Assembly (NCBI RefSeq): GCF_028416635.1
Contig: NZ_CP114013.1
Span: 1,612,001 to 1,676,000 of the forward strand
Source of the DNA: Baekduia alba
GTDB taxonomy: Bacteria > Actinomycetota > Thermoleophilia > Solirubrobacterales > Solirubrobacteraceae
DNA: 64,000 nt
Reading direction: 5' to 3'
The position numbers were made by a program, and so were the translations under genes. A model generated the notes under the pieces. That model had not been told where the DNA came from. It saw only the letters and a list, made by a program, of their open reading frames with translations, and did not search any database. Below, one piece after another: positions 23,029-32,684 of the stretch (position 1 is its first letter; each line of letters opens with the position of its first letter).

Positions 23029-25281
23029 TTATCCGGCCGCCGCGAGCGGCTGCGCGCCCAGCGCGGCCGCGTCGACCGGGCTGACCGTCACGGGGATGCC
23101 GTTGAGCACGGCCGTCCCGGTCAGCGGCTCGACCTCGGCCTCGTCGGTCAGGATGTTCGAGTTGACGCCCGCGTGGGCGCGGGCGACGGCCATGTCGGCG
23201 CCGTCGCGGTCGTGGCCCCAGCCGTGCGGCAGCGAGACGACGCCGGGCCGGATGTCGTCGGTGACCTCGACCGGCGCGGTCACGGTCCCGACGCGCGAGC
23301 TGATCGTCGCTTGGCCGCCGTCGGCGAGCCGCAGGCGGGCGGCGTCGTCGGGGTGCACGTGCAGCGTGCAGCGCTCCGGCCCGCGCACCAGCAGCGGCAG
23401 GTTGTGCATCCAGGAGTTGTTCGAGCGCAGGTCGCGGCGCCCGATGAGGACGATGCCGTCGCGCGGCTCCTCCAGCGCCGCGTGCAGCCGCGCGACGTCG
23501 GCGACGAGCGCGGGCGGCGCCAGCTCGACCTTCCCGCTCGGCGTGCGCAGCACCTCGGGCAGGCGCGGCGCCAGCGCGCCGAGGTCGATCCCGTGCGGCT
23601 TGGCCTCCAGGTCGGCGAGCGTCAGCGCGTACGGGCCGGTGCGCAGCATCAGGTCGATCAGGCGCGACGAGCCGACGCGCGGCGCCAGCTCGGCCAGCGC
23701 GTCGTCGACGTCGCGGCCGTGCCACGGAGAGTGCGCGTCGCCGACCTCGCGACCGATCGCGGCGCGCGCGATGAGCTCGTCGATCGCCGCGACGTCGGCG
23801 TCCGGGCCCTGGCCGGTGACGACGCCGACCAGGCGCAGCACGGTCTCCCACTCGTCGGGCAGCCCGGCCGGGCGCTCCAGCACGGGCGGGGAGTAGTTGG
23901 CGTAGTTGCGGATCGCGAAGCCCTGGAAGACGAAGTCGAAGTGCGCCTTCTCCAGCGGCGAGGGCGACGGGAGGATGACGTCGGCGTGGCGCGTCGTCTC
24001 GTTGACGTAGATGTCGATCGACACCATGAAGTCGAGGTCGTCCAGCGCCGCGGCCAGGCGGTCGCTGTTCGGCGTCGAGAGCACCGGGTTGCCCGCGACG
24101 GTGATCAGCGCGCGGACCTGGCCCTCGCCGGGCGTGTCGATCTCCTCGGCCAGGCACGCGACCGGCAGCTCGCCGAACGTCTCGCCCAGGCCGCGGACGC
24201 GGGAGGTCCAGCGGCCGAACTTCGCGCCGCGGCCGCGGCCCGGCTCGCCCTTGGTGTTCGCCAGGCCGGCGGAGGGCAGCGGGAACATCGCGCCGCCCGG
24301 GCGGTCGAGGTTGCCGGTGACGACGTTGAGGACGTCGATCAGCCACGAGGCGGTCGTGCCGAACGCCTGCGTCGTCGTGCCGATGCGACCGTAGGCGACG
24401 GCCGAGGGCGCCGCCGCGAAGTCGCGGGCGACCGCGCGGATCGCGTCGGCGTCGAGGCCGCAGGCGTCCGCGACGGCCTCGGGCGGGAAGTCGACGGCCA
24501 GCGCCCGCACCTCGTCGAGGCCCGCGACGTGGTCGGCGGCGCCGGCGAGCGCGTCCAGCCGCTCGTCGAAGATCACGTGCAGCAGCGCCATCACCAGCAG
24601 CGCGTCGGTCCCCGGCCGGATCGCGAGGTGCACGTCGGCCTCCGCCGCGCTGCGCGAGCGTCGCGGGTCGACCACGACGAGCGTCCCGCCGCGGGCCCGG
24701 ATGGCGCGCAGCCGCCCGCGGGCGTCGGGCGCGGTCATCAGCGAGCCGTTGGACGCCAACGGGTTCGCGCCGAGGCAGAGCAGGTAGTCGGTGCGGTCCA
24801 GGTCGGGGATCGCGACCGTCGTCCCGGTGCCGAACATCAGCGCCGAGGCCGCCTGCTTGGGGTACTGGTCGACGGTGCTGGCCGAGAACACGTTCTTGGT
24901 CCCGATGGCCTTCAACAACGCCTTGCCGTAGAGCAGGAAGCCGAGCGAGTGCGCCGCCGGGTTGCCGATGTAGGCGGCGACCGCGTCCTTGCCGCCGCGC
25001 TCCACGACCGCGGGCAGCCGGTCGGCGATCAGCGCGAACGCCGCGTCCCACGACGCCGGCGCGAACGACCCGTCGGCCTGCCGGATCAGCGGCGTGCGCA
25101 CGCGGTCGGGGTCGTCGTGGAGCTCCTTGATCGACACGCCCTTGGGGCACAGGAAGCCGTGCGAGAAGACGTCGTCGGCGTCGCCGCGCACCTTCGTCAC
25201 GGTGTGCGCGCCCGCGTCGACCTCGAGCGCGAGGCCGCAGGTCGCTTCGCAGAGGGGACAGGTCCGGAAGGCGACGGTCAT
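23029..25281 (-). CDS. Molybdopterin oxidoreductase with 4Fe-4S cluster
   Basis: A 750-aa catalytic subunit of the DMSO-reductase/formate-dehydrogenase superfamily. The N-terminal [4Fe-4S] ligands are C8, C11, C15 (CPLCEATC) and C45 (CPKG). Molybdopterin segments follow: LLCLGANPLASNGS, VVDPRRSRSA, TVAGNPVLSTPN, ADVILPSPSPLEKAHFDF and the C-terminal molydop-binding domain with RRDLRSNNSWMHNLP and VSLPHGWGH. There is no twin-Arg signal, so it is cytoplasmic. No electron-transfer subunit or Fdh maturation gene is adjacent. The substrate is unknown. AAGCTA at 25288-25293 gives a minus-strand TAGCTT six bases before the ATG. Confidence 0.9.
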   Translation of the reverse strand: MTVAFRTCPLCEATCGLALEVDAGAHTVTKVRGDADDVFSHGFLCPKGVSIKELHDDPDRVRTPLIRQADGSFAPASWDAAFALIADRLPAVVERGGKDAVAAYIGNPAAHSLGFLLYGKALLKAIGTKNVFSASTVDQYPKQAASALMFGTGTTVAIPDLDRTDYLLCLGANPLASNGSLMTAPDARGRLRAIRARGGTLVVVDPRRSRSAAEADVHLAIRPGTDALLVMALLHVIFDERLDALAGAADHVAGLDEVRALAVDFPPEAVADACGLDADAIRAVARDFAAAPSAVAYGRIGTTTQAFGTTASWLIDVLNVVTGNLDRPGGAMFPLPSAGLANTKGEPGRGRGAKFGRWTSRVRGLGETFGELPVACLAEEIDTPGEGQVRALITVAGNPVLSTPNSDRLAAALDDLDFMVSIDIYVNETTRHADVILPSPSPLEKAHFDFVFQGFAIRNYANYSPPVLERPAGLPDEWETVLRLVGVVTGQGPDADVAAIDELIARAAIGREVGDAHSPWHGRDVDDALAELAPRVGSSRLIDLMLRTGPYALTLADLEAKPHGIDLGALAPRLPEVLRTPSGKVELAPPALVADVARLHAALEEPRDGIVLIGRRDLRSNNSWMHNLPLLVRGPERCTLHVHPDDAARLRLADGGQATISSRVGTVTAPVEVTDDIRPGVVSLPHGWGHDRDGADMAVARAHAGVNSNILTDEAEVEPLTGTAVLNGIPVTVSPVDAAALGAQPLAAAG

Positions 25282-25287
25282 GGGCGA

Positions 25288-25293
25288 AAGCTA
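25288..25293 (-). promoter_or_regulatory. Candidate -10 element of the molybdopterin oxidoreductase gene
   Basis: The minus strand reads TAGCTT with six bases between it and the ATG at 25281, as expected for a leaderless transcript. Confidence 0.35.
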
Positions 25294-25349
25294 CTCGGAC
25301 ACTCGTCCACCACCAACATCCCCACCTCAACGCGAACGCGCGCCGACCG

Positions 25350-26774
25350 ATGCCACAGAGAGCCATGGAGGCAAAGCACGCAACGGACTGCGCGCCCTGG
25401 AAGGAAGGCATCGACCCCGTCGATGCCCGTTCCGTCGCCGGCGCCATTGACGATCTGGCCGAGTTCCCGGTCCTGGATGCCACGGTGCTCCGCGTCATCG
25501 CCCTGTGCGATGACCAGGACTCCACGGCCGCCGACCTGGTCGACGCGCTGGAGCAGGACGCGACCTTCGCGGCCAACCTGCTGCGGTTCGCGAACTCCGC
25601 GGCCCGCGCGCACCCGATCCGCGCGAAGACGATCCGCCAGGCCGTGATGCTCGTCGGCCGGCGCGCGCTGCGCCGCCTCGCGCTCGAGGCCGCCACGTTC
25701 CGCTTCCTGGAGCGCTCCAGGGGCAACGGCCGCGCCTCCTGCGGCCAGCTCCACCTGCACGCGATCACCGTCGCGATCGGCGCCGCCGCGGCCGCCGAGG
25801 AGGCCCGCATCCCGGGCGACACGGTGCACCTGGCCGGCCTGCTGCACGACGTCGGCAAGCTCGTCCTGCCGGAGGTCTTCGGCGAGGCGGCCTGCGACGC
25901 GATGGCCCGCGAGTTCCCGGCCGGCGCCGAGCGCGTCCTGGCCGAGCGCGAGCGCTTCGGCATCGACCACGCCCAGTGCGGCGCGCTGCTGGCCGAGCGC
26001 TGGGGCCTGCCGGCCGAGGTCGCGTCGATCATCGCCTGGCACCACGGCGGCCCGACCGGGGTCGGCGCGCCCAACGCCGAGGTCGCGTGCGTGCAGCTCG
26101 CCGACAACGTCGCCGGCATGCTGCACGGCACCGAGGCCGACCACGCGCTGCTCGAGGTCGCCATGGACCGCCTGCAGCTGACCGCCGACGTCCTCGACGT
26201 CCTGGCCGAGCAGATCGCCAACCCCGAGCAGCGGACCGGCGAGAACGGCCGGCTGGCGCAGCGCGTCGCCGAGCTGGAGCGGCTGTCGCAGACCGACGAC
26301 CTGACCGGGTTGGCCAACCGCCGTCACTGGCTGCAGACCACCCGCATCGCGCTGATCGAGAATCGCGGCGGCGCGATCCTCATCTGCGACATCGACAACT
26401 TCAAGGCCGTCAACGAGCGCCACGGCATGGCCGCCGGCGACCTCGTCCTGGCCGAGATCGGCCGCATCCTCGCGGTGCACGGCCACGCCGGCCGCCTGGG
26501 CGGTGACGAGTTCGCCCTGCTGGTCCCCGGCAACCTCGAGGAGGCCGTGCAGGCCGCGCAGCGGATCATGGCCCAGGTGAGCGAGGTCTTCGAGGCCGGC
26601 AGCGGCCCCAAGGTCGACCTGTCGCTGGGCTGCGCCGCCGCGCCGACGCACGGCGACGAGCTGGCCGACCTGCTCGAGGCCGCCGACGTCGCGCTGCTGG
26701 ACGCCAAGCGGGCCGGCCGGTCGCGGGCGATGATCGCCGGGGCCGAGCTCCGCCCCGACGACGTCGTGGCGTAG
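25350..26774 (+). CDS. HDOD-GGDEF signalling protein, probable diguanylate cyclase
   Basis: A 474-aa cytoplasmic protein. An HDOD domain (about residues 30-230) contains the HD-like LLHDVGKLVLPE segment and WHHGG. A short coiled region (LAQRVAELERLSQTDDLTGLANRR) then leads into a GGDEF domain with an intact GGDEF at 384-388. The cyclase should therefore make c-di-GMP. The RxxD inhibitory site normally five residues before GGDEF is absent (HGHAGRL), so product inhibition may be missing. ATG 25365 is an alternative start. No partner gene is obvious. Confidence 0.9.
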   Translation: MPQRAMEAKHATDCAPWKEGIDPVDARSVAGAIDDLAEFPVLDATVLRVIALCDDQDSTAADLVDALEQDATFAANLLRFANSAARAHPIRAKTIRQAVMLVGRRALRRLALEAATFRFLERSRGNGRASCGQLHLHAITVAIGAAAAAEEARIPGDTVHLAGLLHDVGKLVLPEVFGEAACDAMAREFPAGAERVLAERERFGIDHAQCGALLAERWGLPAEVASIIAWHHGGPTGVGAPNAEVACVQLADNVAGMLHGTEADHALLEVAMDRLQLTADVLDVLAEQIANPEQRTGENGRLAQRVAELERLSQTDDLTGLANRRHWLQTTRIALIENRGGAILICDIDNFKAVNERHGMAAGDLVLAEIGRILAVHGHAGRLGGDEFALLVPGNLEEAVQAAQRIMAQVSEVFEAGSGPKVDLSLGCAAAPTHGDELADLLEAADVALLDAKRAGRSRAMIAGAELRPDDVVA

Positions 26775-26777
26775 GCG

Positions 26778-27188
26778 CTACGCCGTCGCGCGCGCCTTGG
26801 GGAACAGGAGGCGGGCCATCACGGCCGTGTCCATGTACTCGCGTACGGCGACGATGAGCCCGTCGCGGAACTCGAAGATCGCCAGGTAGTCGTTCTTGTA
26901 GGCCTCGCCGCGCACGGTCGTGGCCTCGACCGTCCACTCCAGGACCGCCGCGTCCTCGTCGGCGACGACCGCGTGCGTGGTCAGCGTGAACGTGCCGGGG
27001 GCGAACTGCGACATGACCGAGCCGAGGAAGTCGCCGAGGATCGCGTCGCGGCCCTCCCAGGTCTTCGAGACGGGCAGGTCGCCGGGCAGCCACCACGTCG
27101 CGTCGGGGTGGAACGCGGCCGTGAGGGCGTCCTCGTCGACGGCCTCGATGGCCTTCAGGTAGTTGTCCATGGCGGCTCGCGTGGTCAT
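26778..27188 (-). CDS. SnoaL-like (NTF2-fold) protein
   Basis: A 136-aa protein of the SnoaL/ketosteroid-isomerase-like fold. Its parts are the helix DNYLKAIEAVDEDALTAAF, then HPDATWWLPGDLP, the WEGRDAIL turn, and strands ending in YLAIFEFRDGLIVAVREYMD. Members include polyketide cyclases, isomerases and many binding proteins. The MTTRAAMDNY start at 27188 was chosen over a longer N-terminus with poor codon use. It diverges from a LysR regulator, its probable controller. The substrate is unknown. Confidence 0.82.
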   Translation of the reverse strand: MTTRAAMDNYLKAIEAVDEDALTAAFHPDATWWLPGDLPVSKTWEGRDAILGDFLGSVMSQFAPGTFTLTTHAVVADEDAAVLEWTVEATTVRGEAYKNDYLAIFEFRDGLIVAVREYMDTAVMARLLFPKARATA

Positions 27189-27259
27189 GGTGGGCAGCCT
27201 TCCGCGCCGCCGCGGGTCGCACCAAGAGCACCTGGTTCTGCCGCGGTGCCGATCCGGCA

Positions 27260-27265
27260 TACCAT
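27260..27265 (+). promoter_or_regulatory. Candidate -10 element of the LysR gene
   Basis: TACCAT ends nine bases before the ATG at 27275, in the 86-bp divergent gap with the SnoaL-like gene. ACCA and TGGT arms eight bases apart near 27221-27236 might be part of the LysR binding site. Confidence 0.35.
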
Positions 27266-27274
27266 CGCTGCTCC

Positions 27275-28183
27275 ATGCTCGACCGCAGGCTCCTCTACTT
27301 CCTGGCGGTGGCTCGCGAGGGCTCGTTCAGCCGTGCGGCCGACGTCCTGCACGTGGCCCAGCCCGCGGTCTCCCGGCAGGTCGCGCTGCTGGAGGCCGAG
27401 GTCGGCGTGCGCCTGCTGGAGCGCTCGTCGGCGGGCGTGGTGCCGACCGACGCCGGCCAACGGCTGCTGGAACGTGGCGCGGCGCTGGAGCGCGAGGCGA
27501 CGGCGCTGCACGAGGAGCTGCGCGCGTTCGGGGTCGGACACCGGGGGCGGGTCGCGCTCGGGTACTCGACGTCGCTGGGCTACGGGACCGCGCCGCTGCT
27601 GATCGAGGGGCTGCGGCGTCGGCTGCCCGCGGTCGAGGTGCATCCGCGGCTGCTGCCGACGCCGGAGCTGGGCCGCGCGGTGCGCGAGGGCACCTTGGAC
27701 CTGGCGCTCGTGCGGTCGGCGGGGCAGGTCCACGGCGTCGACGCCGAGGTGCTCCGGCGCGAGCGGCTGGGCGTGCTGCTGGTCGCCGACGACCCGCTGG
27801 CCGCGAGCGACATGGTGGACTTGGCCGCGCTGGCCGACCAGACGATCTCGCTGCACGACCGCGCGGCCAACCCGGGGCACTACGACCTCGTCGTGGGCGC
27901 GTGCCGCGCGGCGGGCTTCGAGCCGCGGCTGCTGCACGTCGGCACGCCGTTCGACCCGTCCTACGGCGCGCTGATCGAGGGCGGCGCGGTGTCGCTGGCC
28001 GGCGAGTCCTCGCAGGTCGGGACGCCGGCGCCGTTGGTGTGGCGGCCGCTGCGCGACGCACCCCGCGTGCCGATCAGCCTGCTGCGGCGCGGTACGCCGG
28101 ACGATGGCGACGGCGCGGTCGTCGCGCGGGCGGTCGAGGCGCTGCGCGCCGAGGCGGTCGCGCAGGGCTGGACGGCGCCGTGA
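27275..28183 (+). CDS. LysR-family transcriptional regulator
   Basis: A 302-aa regulator with the standard N-terminal winged helix (LLYFLAVAREGSFSRAADVLHVAQPAVSRQVALLE shown by its AQPAVSRQ recognition helix, about residues 27-36). A linker helix and a periplasmic-binding-like effector domain (about 90-295) follow. It reads away from the SnoaL-like gene, the classic arrangement for a LysR activator and its target. The TGA overlaps the next gene's GTG, so the zinc-finger-like protein downstream is cotranscribed. The inducer is unknown. Confidence 0.9.
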   Translation: MLDRRLLYFLAVAREGSFSRAADVLHVAQPAVSRQVALLEAEVGVRLLERSSAGVVPTDAGQRLLERGAALEREATALHEELRAFGVGHRGRVALGYSTSLGYGTAPLLIEGLRRRLPAVEVHPRLLPTPELGRAVREGTLDLALVRSAGQVHGVDAEVLRRERLGVLLVADDPLAASDMVDLAALADQTISLHDRAANPGHYDLVVGACRAAGFEPRLLHVGTPFDPSYGALIEGGAVSLAGESSQVGTPAPLVWRPLRDAPRVPISLLRRGTPDDGDGAVVARAVEALRAEAVAQGWTAP

Positions 28184-28464
28184 GCCGCGGGCTGGTCGCC
28201 GCGCCGTGGTACGAGCTGCGGCGCGCGCAGTCCACCAAGCCGTCGACCTACACGTGCCCGTTCTGCCCGCGCAAGCTGCCGGCGTTCAGCGAGCACGTCC
28301 TGATCCGGCCCGTGGGCCAGGGCGAGGGACGGCGTCACGCGCATCTGGCCTGCGTGCAGCGCGCCCGGGCCGCGGGGCGGCTCCCGTCGCGCGACGAGTG
28401 GCAGGCCACCCAGCCGCGCCGGCGGGGCCTGCTGGCCCGGCTCTTGCGCCGCACGGCAGGATGA
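28180..28464 (+). CDS. Small zinc-binding protein, unknown function
   Basis: A 94-aa basic protein whose GTG start overlaps the LysR stop. A CPFC pair (about residues 26-29) and an H-x-H-L-A-C cluster (about 57-62) form a likely zinc site. The C-terminus is Arg-rich ([17 protein letters not shown]), which suggests nucleic acid or membrane-surface contact. Its stop overlaps the next ATG (ATGA). No function is recognised. Confidence 0.65.
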   Translation: MSRGLVAAPWYELRRAQSTKPSTYTCPFCPRKLPAFSEHVLIRPVGQGEGRRHAHLACVQRARAAGRLPSRDEWQATQPRRRGLLARLLRRTAG

Positions 28465-29144
28465 TCGGCATGGACGACGTCCCGCTCGTGGCCATGCGCC
28501 GGTCGCTGCACGCCCTCGCCGAGGGCGTGGTCAGCCCGCTGCGCGTGCAGGCGACCGGGAACGAGATCGCGCTTCAGGTCCGGCCCGAGGGCTTCGGCAC
28601 GCCGGACCTGCCCGGCGGCGGCTGGGTCGGCACCGCCGGCACGCAGCTCGTGCGCGTCGGGGCCGACGGCGACGCGAAGGCGATCGCCATCACCTCGCTG
28701 CGCGCGGCGGCGCGCTTCGTCGGCCTCGACGAGGCGGCGGCCGCGGCGCTGCCCGACGACACGCTGGAGGTCCACGCCGGCGCCGCGCTGATCCTGGCCG
28801 ACGTGTGGGCCAACGGCGACGAGGCGCTGCGCGGGCTCCTGGACGGCGCCTCGCCGGCCGACGAGCCGGCGCCGATCAACCTCTGGCCCGAGCACTTCGA
28901 CATCGCGACCGAGCTCGGCGCCGGCGAGACCCGCGCGACCTACGGCATCTCCCCGGGCGACGACGACCACACCGAGCCCTACGCCTACGTCGCGCCGTGG
29001 ACCGCGCCCGCCGAGACCGGCTCCGCGACCTTCTGGAACGCCCACGGCTTCACGGGCGCCGAGCGCCCCGCCGAGGACGCCGACGAGATCCTGGCGTTCT
29101 TCCGCGCCGCGCGGGAGCTGCTCACAGCAGGTGGCGGCGGGTGA
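28461..29144 (+). CDS. Hypothetical 227-aa protein
   Basis: A soluble alpha/beta protein starting [10 protein letters not shown], coupled to the preceding gene. It contains conserved-looking segments [33 protein letters not shown] and [13 protein letters not shown], which recur in actinobacterial proteins of unknown function. There is no signal peptide, membrane helix or known catalytic motif. It overlaps the convergent recQ gene by 23 bp. Confidence 0.65.
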   Translation: MIGMDDVPLVAMRRSLHALAEGVVSPLRVQATGNEIALQVRPEGFGTPDLPGGGWVGTAGTQLVRVGADGDAKAIAITSLRAAARFVGLDEAAAAALPDDTLEVHAGAALILADVWANGDEALRGLLDGASPADEPAPINLWPEHFDIATELGAGETRATYGISPGDDDHTEPYAYVAPWTAPAETGSATFWNAHGFTGAERPAEDADEILAFFRAARELLTAGGGG

Positions 29145-30750
29145 CGATCTCCTCGGAGAGCGTCTTGTAGCCCACGCGGTCGAAGACGACCGTCACGACT
29201 CCGTCCTCGACGTGCTGGACGGCGCCGTCGCCGAAGGTGGGGTGGTGCACGCGGTCGCCGACGGCGAAGGGCTCGTCGGCGCCGAGGAGGTCGGAGGGCA
29301 GGCCGTGGCCGGCGTCGCAGTTGTCGCAGTTGCCGCACGGCGGCTGGAAGACCTCGCCGAAGTACCCCAACAACAGCGCGCGGCGGCAGGTCTCGTGCTC
29401 GGCGTAGCCGCGCATCATCTCGACGCGCGAGCGCTCGAACTGCTCGCGATCGACCTCGCTCGCGGCCGCGCTCTCGACGCCGGTCGCCAGGTCGACGCCC
29501 TCGACGCTCGACACGACGCCGTCGTCGCCGACGACGACCACGCCGGCGTCCTGGAGGCGGTGCAGCGCGGTCGCGGCGCGCGACCGCGACATCCCGAGCT
29601 CCACGCGCAGCGCGCCCGCGTCGACCGGCCGGCCCGCGGCCTGGACCACGCGCGCGACGCGCTCGAGCGTCGCCTGGTCGATCTTGCCGGAGGCGAAGAA
29701 GCGCCGGCGCCCGAGGTCCTCCGGGCGGTAGTACAGCCGCGCGATCGCCGGGCCGCCGTCGCGCCCCGCGCGGCCCAGCTCCTGGAAGTAGGCGTCCAAC
29801 GACTCGCTGACGTCGAGGTGGAAGACGAACCGCACGTCGGGCTTGTCGACGCCCATGCCGAAGGCGATCGTGGCGACCATCACGTCCACGTCGCCGTCCG
29901 GCGCCATGAACGCCTCCTGCGCCGCGTCGCGCGCCTTCGCGCTCATGCCGCCGTGGTAGGCCGTCGCCCGGACGCCGCGCGCGGCCAGCGCGCCGGCGAG
30001 CTCCTCGGCGCCCTTCTGCGTCGCGGCGTAGGCGATCCCGGTCGCGCCGGCGCCCGCGGCGACGACGTCCTCGATCAGCGCCCGCTCCTTGCCCTCGCCC
30101 TCGTGGAAGCGCCGGACGCCGAGCCAGATGTTGGGCCGGTCGAAGCCCTTGACGATGACGTCCGGGTCGCGCAGCCGCAGGACGCGGACGATCTCCTCGC
30201 GCACCGGCGCCGCCGCGGTCGCCGTCAGGGCCAGGATCGGCGGCCGTCCGAGGGCTTCGGCGGCCGCGCCCAGCTCCAGGTACTCCGGGCGGAAGTCGTG
30301 GCCCCACTGGGACACGCAGTGCGCCTCGTCGACCACGAACAGCGACGGCCCGGCCGCGCGCAGCCGCGCCAGCGTGTCGGCGTTGGCCAGCTGCTCCGGG
30401 GCCAGCAGGACGAACTCGGTCGCGCCCGACGCCAGCCCCGCGAACACCGCCTCGCGCGCCGTGTGCGACAGCGTCGAGTTCAGCTCCGCCGCGACGCCGC
30501 CCTCGGCCTGTGCGACCTGGTCGCGCTGCAGCGCGATCAGCGGCGAGACCACCACCGTCGGCCCGTCCCGGAAGTACCCCGCGAGCTGGTAGATCGCCGA
30601 CTTGCCCGACCCCGTCGCCATGACGACCAGCGCGTCGCGCCCGTCCAGCGCCGCCTCGATGCCCTCCAACTGCCCCGGACGCAGGTGCGCGTGGTGCAGC
30701 TCCCGCTGCGCCGCGGCCTCGATCTCGTCTTCGCTGGGGTGCATGGACAC
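29122..30750 (-). CDS. recQ: RecQ-type DNA helicase with C-terminal Tudor-like domain
   Basis: A 542-aa ATP-dependent 3'-5' helicase for repair. It has Walker A ATGSGKS (45-51), DEAH (141-144) followed by the RecQ aromatic-rich loop [13 protein letters not shown], motif [12 protein letters not shown] and the RecQ zinc site (C, then CGNCDNC). The usual HRDC domain is missing. The last 50 residues ([15 protein letters not shown] through [14 protein letters not shown]) resemble the C-terminal Tudor domain by which PcrA/UvrD binds RNA polymerase. GTG 30750 was used; ATG 30744 is an alternative. It diverges from uvrC. Confidence 0.9.
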   Translation of the reverse strand: MSMHPSEDEIEAAAQRELHHAHLRPGQLEGIEAALDGRDALVVMATGSGKSAIYQLAGYFRDGPTVVVSPLIALQRDQVAQAEGGVAAELNSTLSHTAREAVFAGLASGATEFVLLAPEQLANADTLARLRAAGPSLFVVDEAHCVSQWGHDFRPEYLELGAAAEALGRPPILALTATAAAPVREEIVRVLRLRDPDVIVKGFDRPNIWLGVRRFHEGEGKERALIEDVVAAGAGATGIAYAATQKGAEELAGALAARGVRATAYHGGMSAKARDAAQEAFMAPDGDVDVMVATIAFGMGVDKPDVRFVFHLDVSESLDAYFQELGRAGRDGGPAIARLYYRPEDLGRRRFFASGKIDQATLERVARVVQAAGRPVDAGALRVELGMSRSRAATALHRLQDAGVVVVGDDGVVSSVEGVDLATGVESAAASEVDREQFERSRVEMMRGYAEHETCRRALLLGYFGEVFQPPCGNCDNCDAGHGLPSDLLGADEPFAVGDRVHHPTFGDGAVQHVEDGVVTVVFDRVGYKTLSEEIVTRRHLL

Positions 30751-30758
30751 GGGTAAGC

Positions 30759-30776
30759 CTCGGCCGAGCCTATCCT
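30759..30776. promoter_or_regulatory. Divergent recQ/uvrC promoter with palindrome
   Basis: A perfect palindrome CTCGGCCGAG (30759-30768) overlaps two opposed hexamers: TATCCT (30771-30776, plus strand), nine bases before the uvrC ATG, and TAGGCT on the minus strand (30772-30767), towards recQ. The two DNA-repair genes probably share control. Confidence 0.4.
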
Positions 30777-30785
30777 CGAACGGGC

Positions 30786-32684
30786 ATGGCCTCCGTCCCC
30801 CAGTCCGAAGGGCGCAAGACGCGCCTGGCCGACCAGCGCAAGAAGCTCCCCGACGCCCCCGGCGTCTACCTGTTCCACGATGACAAGGGCAAGGTCATCT
30901 ACGTGGGCAAGGCCAAGTCCATCAAGAAGCGGATCGCCAGCCACTTCTCCAACCCGGTGACGCGCGGCGCGCACCAGATGGTGGACTCGATCGACTCCGT
31001 CGACTTCGTCGTCGTGGAGTCCGAGACCGAGGCGCTGCTCGTCGAGCAGAACTTCATCAAGCAGTACCAGCCGCGCTTCAACATCCGGCTGCGCGACGAC
31101 AAGTCCTATCCCTACATCGCGATCTCGATGGACGAGCCGTTCCCGCGGGTCTACTTCACCCGCGAGCGGCACCGCAAGACGCGCCTGTACTTCGGCCCCT
31201 ACAGCTCCGCCAAGCGCACGCGCTCGACGCTGGAGACGCTGGGCAAGGTCTTCCAGTACCGCTCCTGCAACGGCGCGGAGCCGGGCCGGCGCTCCGGCTC
31301 GCCGTGCCTCGACTACTACATCAAGCGCTGCGGGGCGCCCTGCGTCGACTACGGCGTGACGCGCGAGCAGTACATGGAGTCGATCGACGGCGTCCGCGCG
31401 TTCCTGTCAGGCCGCTACCGCGAGATCGAGCACGACCTCGAGACGCGGATGAACGGCGCCGCGGCCAAGCAGGAGTACGAGCAGGCGGCGTTGGAGCGCA
31501 ACCGCCTCGCCGCGGTCCGCTCGCTGCTGCAGCGCCAGCGCGTCGCCAACGACGCGAACGGGACGGTCGACGTCGTCGCCATCGCGGTCGACGGCACCGA
31601 CGCCAACGCCCAGGTCTTCCAGCTGCGCGACGGCGTCCTCAGCGACCGCCAGTCGTTCTACCTCGACAACATCCAGGAAGGCGGGGTGGGGGAGGTCGCG
31701 CAGGAGTTCCTGTTGCAGTACTACGGCGAGGCGACCGTGATCCCGCCGCAGGTCATCGTCCAGGGCGCGGTGGAGGACCTGGAGCCGCTGGCCGAGCTGC
31801 TGACCGAGCGCCGCGGCGCGAACGTCGAGGTCCGCGCCGCCGAGCGCGGCGACAAGGCTCGCCTGCTGGACCTCGCCGAGCGCAACGCGCGCCTGGCGCT
31901 CGACCAGGAGCGCCTGAAGGCCGAGCGCTCGCGCCAGCAGCGCGTCGTGGCGCTCGACGACCTGCAGGCCGAGCTGGCGCTCGACGCGCTCCCGCTGCGG
32001 ATCGAGTGCTTCGACATCTCCAACCTGATGGGGACGCACACGGTCGCGTCGATGGTCGTCTTCGAGGGCGGCGCGCCGAAGAAGGCCGACTACCGGCGCT
32101 TCACGATCCGCGGCGGCGAGGAGGGCGTCCCGGACGACTTCGCCTCGATGAGCGAGGTGCTCGGCCGCCGGCTGGCCAGCTGGGAGCGCCAGCAGGACCT
32201 CTCGCCGCACGACGCGGACCGCAACGAGTCGTTCGCGACGCTGCCCAACCTGATCGTGATCGACGGCGGCAAGGGCCAGCTGAGCGCCGGCGTCGAGGCG
32301 CTGCGCGGCTTCCTGGACCGTGGCGTCGCGGTCGTCTCGCTGGCCAAGCGGATCGAGGAGGTCTTCGTCCCCGGCCGTCCGGAGCCGATCGTCCTGCCCC
32401 ACGACACGCCCGCGCTCCAGCTCCTGCAGCGCGTCCGCGACGAGGCGCACCGCTTCGCGATCACGCACCACCGGACGCGGCGCGACCGCGCGATGACGGC
32501 GTCGGTCCTCGACGACCTGCCGGGGATCGGCGAGGGGCGCAAGCGTGCGTTGTTGAACCACTTCGGCTCGCCCGACGCGGTGCTGGAGGCGACGCGCGAG
32601 CAGCTCGAGGCCGTCCCCGGCCTGCCGGGCAAGACCGCGCGCGACCTGTACACCTTCCTGCACCGCACGCGGACGGGGCGCTGA
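30786..32684 (+). CDS. uvrC: Excinuclease ABC subunit UvrC
   Basis: A 632-aa nuclease of nucleotide excision repair that makes both incisions around a lesion. A GIY-YIG domain ([18 protein letters not shown], about residues 27-44) is followed by the cysteine-containing linker, a UVR helix pair ([15 protein letters not shown]), an RNase-H-like endonuclease ([32 protein letters not shown]) and paired HhH motifs ([16 protein letters not shown]). The length is normal. In many actinobacteria uvrC sits directly beside rapZ-yvcK-whiA-gap; here rapZ is about 8.6 kb further on. Confidence 0.97.
   Translation: MASVPQSEGRKTRLADQRKKLPDAPGVYLFHDDKGKVIYVGKAKSIKKRIASHFSNPVTRGAHQMVDSIDSVDFVVVESETEALLVEQNFIKQYQPRFNIRLRDDKSYPYIAISMDEPFPRVYFTRERHRKTRLYFGPYSSAKRTRSTLETLGKVFQYRSCNGAEPGRRSGSPCLDYYIKRCGAPCVDYGVTREQYMESIDGVRAFLSGRYREIEHDLETRMNGAAAKQEYEQAALERNRLAAVRSLLQRQRVANDANGTVDVVAIAVDGTDANAQVFQLRDGVLSDRQSFYLDNIQEGGVGEVAQEFLLQYYGEATVIPPQVIVQGAVEDLEPLAELLTERRGANVEVRAAERGDKARLLDLAERNARLALDQERLKAERSRQQRVVALDDLQAELALDALPLRIECFDISNLMGTHTVASMVVFEGGAPKKADYRRFTIRGGEEGVPDDFASMSEVLGRRLASWERQQDLSPHDADRNESFATLPNLIVIDGGKGQLSAGVEALRGFLDRGVAVVSLAKRIEEVFVPGRPEPIVLPHDTPALQLLQRVRDEAHRFAITHHRTRRDRAMTASVLDDLPGIGEGRKRALLNHFGSPDAVLEATREQLEAVPGLPGKTARDLYTFLHRTRTGR

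Noticed and set aside
21452-26317. A 1621-codon open frame on the minus strand joining MFS sequence to upstream DNA
   Set aside because: Its first two thirds run antisense to the HDOD-GGDEF gene and out of frame with the molybdopterin oxidoreductase. Only the last 480 codons (MFS) match a family. High GC leaves such frames open by chance.
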